A stretch of 7,708 bases of DNA from an uncultured Porphyromonadaceae bacterium. GTDB lineage: Bacteria; Bacteroidota; Bacteroidia; Bacteroidales; Muribaculaceae. The notes below the pieces were generated by a model, which saw nothing but the letters and a program-made list of their open reading frames with translations, searched no databases and had not been told where the DNA came from. The stretch covers positions 1 through 7,708 of the forward strand of contig CALDIF010000026.1 of the NCBI GenBank assembly GCA_937901905.1. The letters are read 5' to 3'. The position numbers were made by a program, and so were the translations under genes. Positions 5,898 to 7,708 of the stretch are shown one piece after another (the stretch's first letter is position 1; each line of letters begins with the position of its first letter).

Positions 5898-7708
5898 ATG
5901 AAAGAAGACGAAACGACAACTCTTGAGCAACAAGAAGACTTCTCGTTGCCCGACAATGCGATGACTCCGTTGGCACCGGGTGAAAGTTACACTCCGATTT
6001 TGCGTCCCGACCGCACTTACCCCGAAGTGACACCTTACAGTGTCTCAATGGGACTTGTGATGGCGGTAATCTTCAGCGCGGCTGCCGCCTACCTCGGTCT
6101 TAAAGTGGGACAGGTTTTTGAGGCGGCTATTCCCATTGCTATCATTGCTGCCGGTGTCGCCGGTGTGACACATCGCAAAAACTCGCTTGGCGAGAACGTG
6201 ATTATCCAATCAATAGGTGCCGCGAGCGGAATCGTTGTCGCGGGTGCTATTTTTACATTGCCGGCATTATATATATTGCAGGTCAAGTATCCCGAAATAA
6301 CGGTTAATTTCCTTGAGGTGTTCCTCAGTTCGTTATTGGGCGGTTTATTGGGTATTTTATTCTTTATCCCATTTCGCAAGTACTTCGTGAGCGATATGCA
6401 CGGCAAGTTCCCGTTCCCCGAGGCGACAGCGACCACTCAAGTCCTCGTGCAGGGTCAAAAAGGTGGCGAACAGGCAAAGCCGTTGTTGATAGCGGGACTC
6501 GTAGGCGGACTTTACGATTTTGTGTTGAGCACTTTCGGTTGGTGGAAAGAAGTGTTGTCGACCACCGTGGTTCCCTCGTTACAAACGTTGGCATTCAACA
6601 CCAAGATGTTATTCAAGATAAATACCGGCTCGGCTGTGCTTGGCTTGGGATACATCGTGGGATTGCGTTACAGTTTTATTATTTTCGCCGGTAGCGCATT
6701 CATCTGGTGGCTTGTCGTTCCCCTGTTAGGCATGAGTTTCCAAATGAAATATATGGAACCTGATGAGATCTTCAGCAGTGCGGCTCGCTTTATCGGCATC
6801 GGTGGTATTGCCATGAGCGGTTTGATAGGCATTATCAAGTCGTGGGGTGTGATACGCAGTGCTGTCGGTCTTGCCGGCAGTGCCTTCAAGGGTGGTGCCG
6901 AAAATGTCAGTGTTGAGCGTCATCAGCGCGACATTCCCATGAAGACGCTTGTGTTCTCGTTGGCTGCCGCGATGCTTGTTACGTTTGTATTTTTCTATAT
7001 CGGTGTTATCGGCAACCTGATGCAGGCACTGGTGGCTTTTGTCGTGGCAATGGTAATCACTTTCCTGTTCACCACGGTTGCAGCCAATGCTATTGCTATC
7101 GTTGGCAGTAACCCGGTGAGCGGTATGACCTTGATGACCCTCATTGTAGCCAGCGGTATTTTTGTCAGCATCGGATTGAGTGGTGCGCGAGGTATCGTAG
7201 CGTCAATGGTGATCGGCGGTGTGGTGTGTACGGCATTGTCAATGGCCGGCGGTATGGTGACCGACATGAAGATCGGTTACTGGATTGGTACCACACCTGC
7301 CAAGCAGCAAACGTGGAAGGCTGTCGGCACCCTGTTGAGTGCTGCTACTGTGGGTGGCGTGATGATAATTTTGAACAAAACCTACGGTTTCGTGGGTGAA
7401 AATGCACTTGTCGCTCCCCAAGCAAACGCTATGGCTGCTGTGATCGAGCCGCTGATGATGGGTGGTGATACACCGTGGTTACTCTATATTGTGGGAGCAA
7501 TATTGGCGGTTTTACTCGACCGATTGGGTGTGCCGGCATTGGCGTTTTCTTTAGGAATGTTCATACCCTTGCATCTTAACACTCCGCTGCTCGTGGGAGG
7601 TTTGATCAGCTGGTTCGTGAAGACACGCAGTAACGACGAGGCTCTCAATAATGCCCGTTTCGAGCGTGGCACGTTGTTGGCAAGCGGTTTTATCGCCGGT
7701 GGTGCCTT
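5898..7708 (+). CDS. OPT-family oligopeptide transporter (C-terminus off the right edge)
   Basis: The frame is open from the ATG at 5898 to the window end (603 residues, no stop). An in-frame TGA at 5889-5891 fixes this as the only start. After a hydrophilic N-terminus of about 45 residues come many membrane segments. OPT-family landmarks are YLGLKVGQVFEAAIP at 65-79, GKFPFPEATATTQVL at 169-183, VGSNPVSGMTLMTL at 402-415, TDMKIGYWIGTTPAKQQ at 455-471 and LGVPALAFSLGMFIPLHLNT at 543-562. Bacterial members are inner-membrane secondary transporters, thought to import small peptides or similar compounds with protons; the substrate here is not deducible. Family members are usually about 650 residues or somewhat longer, so most of the protein is in view. 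It shares a probable operon with the secreted protein upstream and lies one gene beyond an Lrp/AsnC regulator. Confidence 0.92.
   Translation, partial: MKEDETTTLEQQEDFSLPDNAMTPLAPGESYTPILRPDRTYPEVTPYSVSMGLVMAVIFSAAAAYLGLKVGQVFEAAIPIAIIAAGVAGVTHRKNSLGENVIIQSIGAASGIVVAGAIFTLPALYILQVKYPEITVNFLEVFLSSLLGGLLGILFFIPFRKYFVSDMHGKFPFPEATATTQVLVQGQKGGEQAKPLLIAGLVGGLYDFVLSTFGWWKEVLSTTVVPSLQTLAFNTKMLFKINTGSAVLGLGYIVGLRYSFIIFAGSAFIWWLVVPLLGMSFQMKYMEPDEIFSSAARFIGIGGIAMSGLIGIIKSWGVIRSAVGLAGSAFKGGAENVSVERHQRDIPMKTLVFSLAAAMLVTFVFFYIGVIGNLMQALVAFVVAMVITFLFTTVAANAIAIVGSNPVSGMTLMTLIVASGIFVSIGLSGARGIVASMVIGGVVCTALSMAGGMVTDMKIGYWIGTTPAKQQTWKAVGTLLSAATVGGVMIILNKTYGFVGENALVAPQANAMAAVIEPLMMGGDTPWLLYIVGAILAVLLDRLGVPALAFSLGMFIPLHLNTPLLVGGLISWFVKTRSNDEALNNARFERGTLLASGFIAGGA

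Overview
The window looks like an ordinary chromosomal segment of a gut-type Bacteroidales bacterium, most likely near Muribaculaceae or Bacteroidaceae. The support is threefold: upstream regions carry the Bacteroidetes -7 box TAnnTTTG (three clear copies); starts lack Shine-Dalgarno sites and have A/T-rich leaders; and the gene families (multi-DUF349 protein, amylomaltase with N-terminal starch-binding domains, OPT peptide transporter) are typical of that phylum. No mobile element, CRISPR array, tRNA or rRNA is visible. The placement rests on family recall and promoter style, not on a database search.

Layout. (1) Positions 1-1762, minus strand: a DUF349-repeat protein whose C-terminus runs off the left edge. 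It has an acidic Glu/Ala/Pro/Val-rich N-terminal linker built partly from a 36-bp tandem repeat. (2) 1763-1959: a divergent intergenic region with back-to-back Bacteroidetes promoters, a hairpin in the DUF349 leader and a perfect 14-bp palindrome on the rightward promoter. (3) 1960-2715 and 2746-4032, plus strand, 30 bp apart and probably co-transcribed. The first encodes a protein whose C-terminal two thirds resemble the C-terminal domain of adenosylcobalamin-dependent ribonucleotide reductase (NrdJ) without any catalytic core. The second is a short relative of the Bacteroidetes 4-alpha-glucanotransferase: it keeps both starch-binding domains and the start of the GH77 barrel but lacks the catalytic half. 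(4) 4230-4706: an Lrp/AsnC regulator with its own promoter. (5) 4911-5870 and 5898-end: a secreted protein with YD-repeat-like beta motifs, followed 27 bp later by an OPT-family oligopeptide transporter that runs off the right edge. A nested hairpin with a T-run lies just upstream of the secreted protein's start codon.

How the genes may work together: the Lrp-type regulator next to a peptide transporter is a plausible amino-acid/peptide-responsive unit (inference). The two genes at 1960-4032 both look like non-catalytic derivatives of metabolic enzymes that kept their ligand-binding parts, which makes them the most interesting pair here. I see no clear evidence of a wholly new multi-gene system. 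The largest gene-free stretches are about 200 bp.
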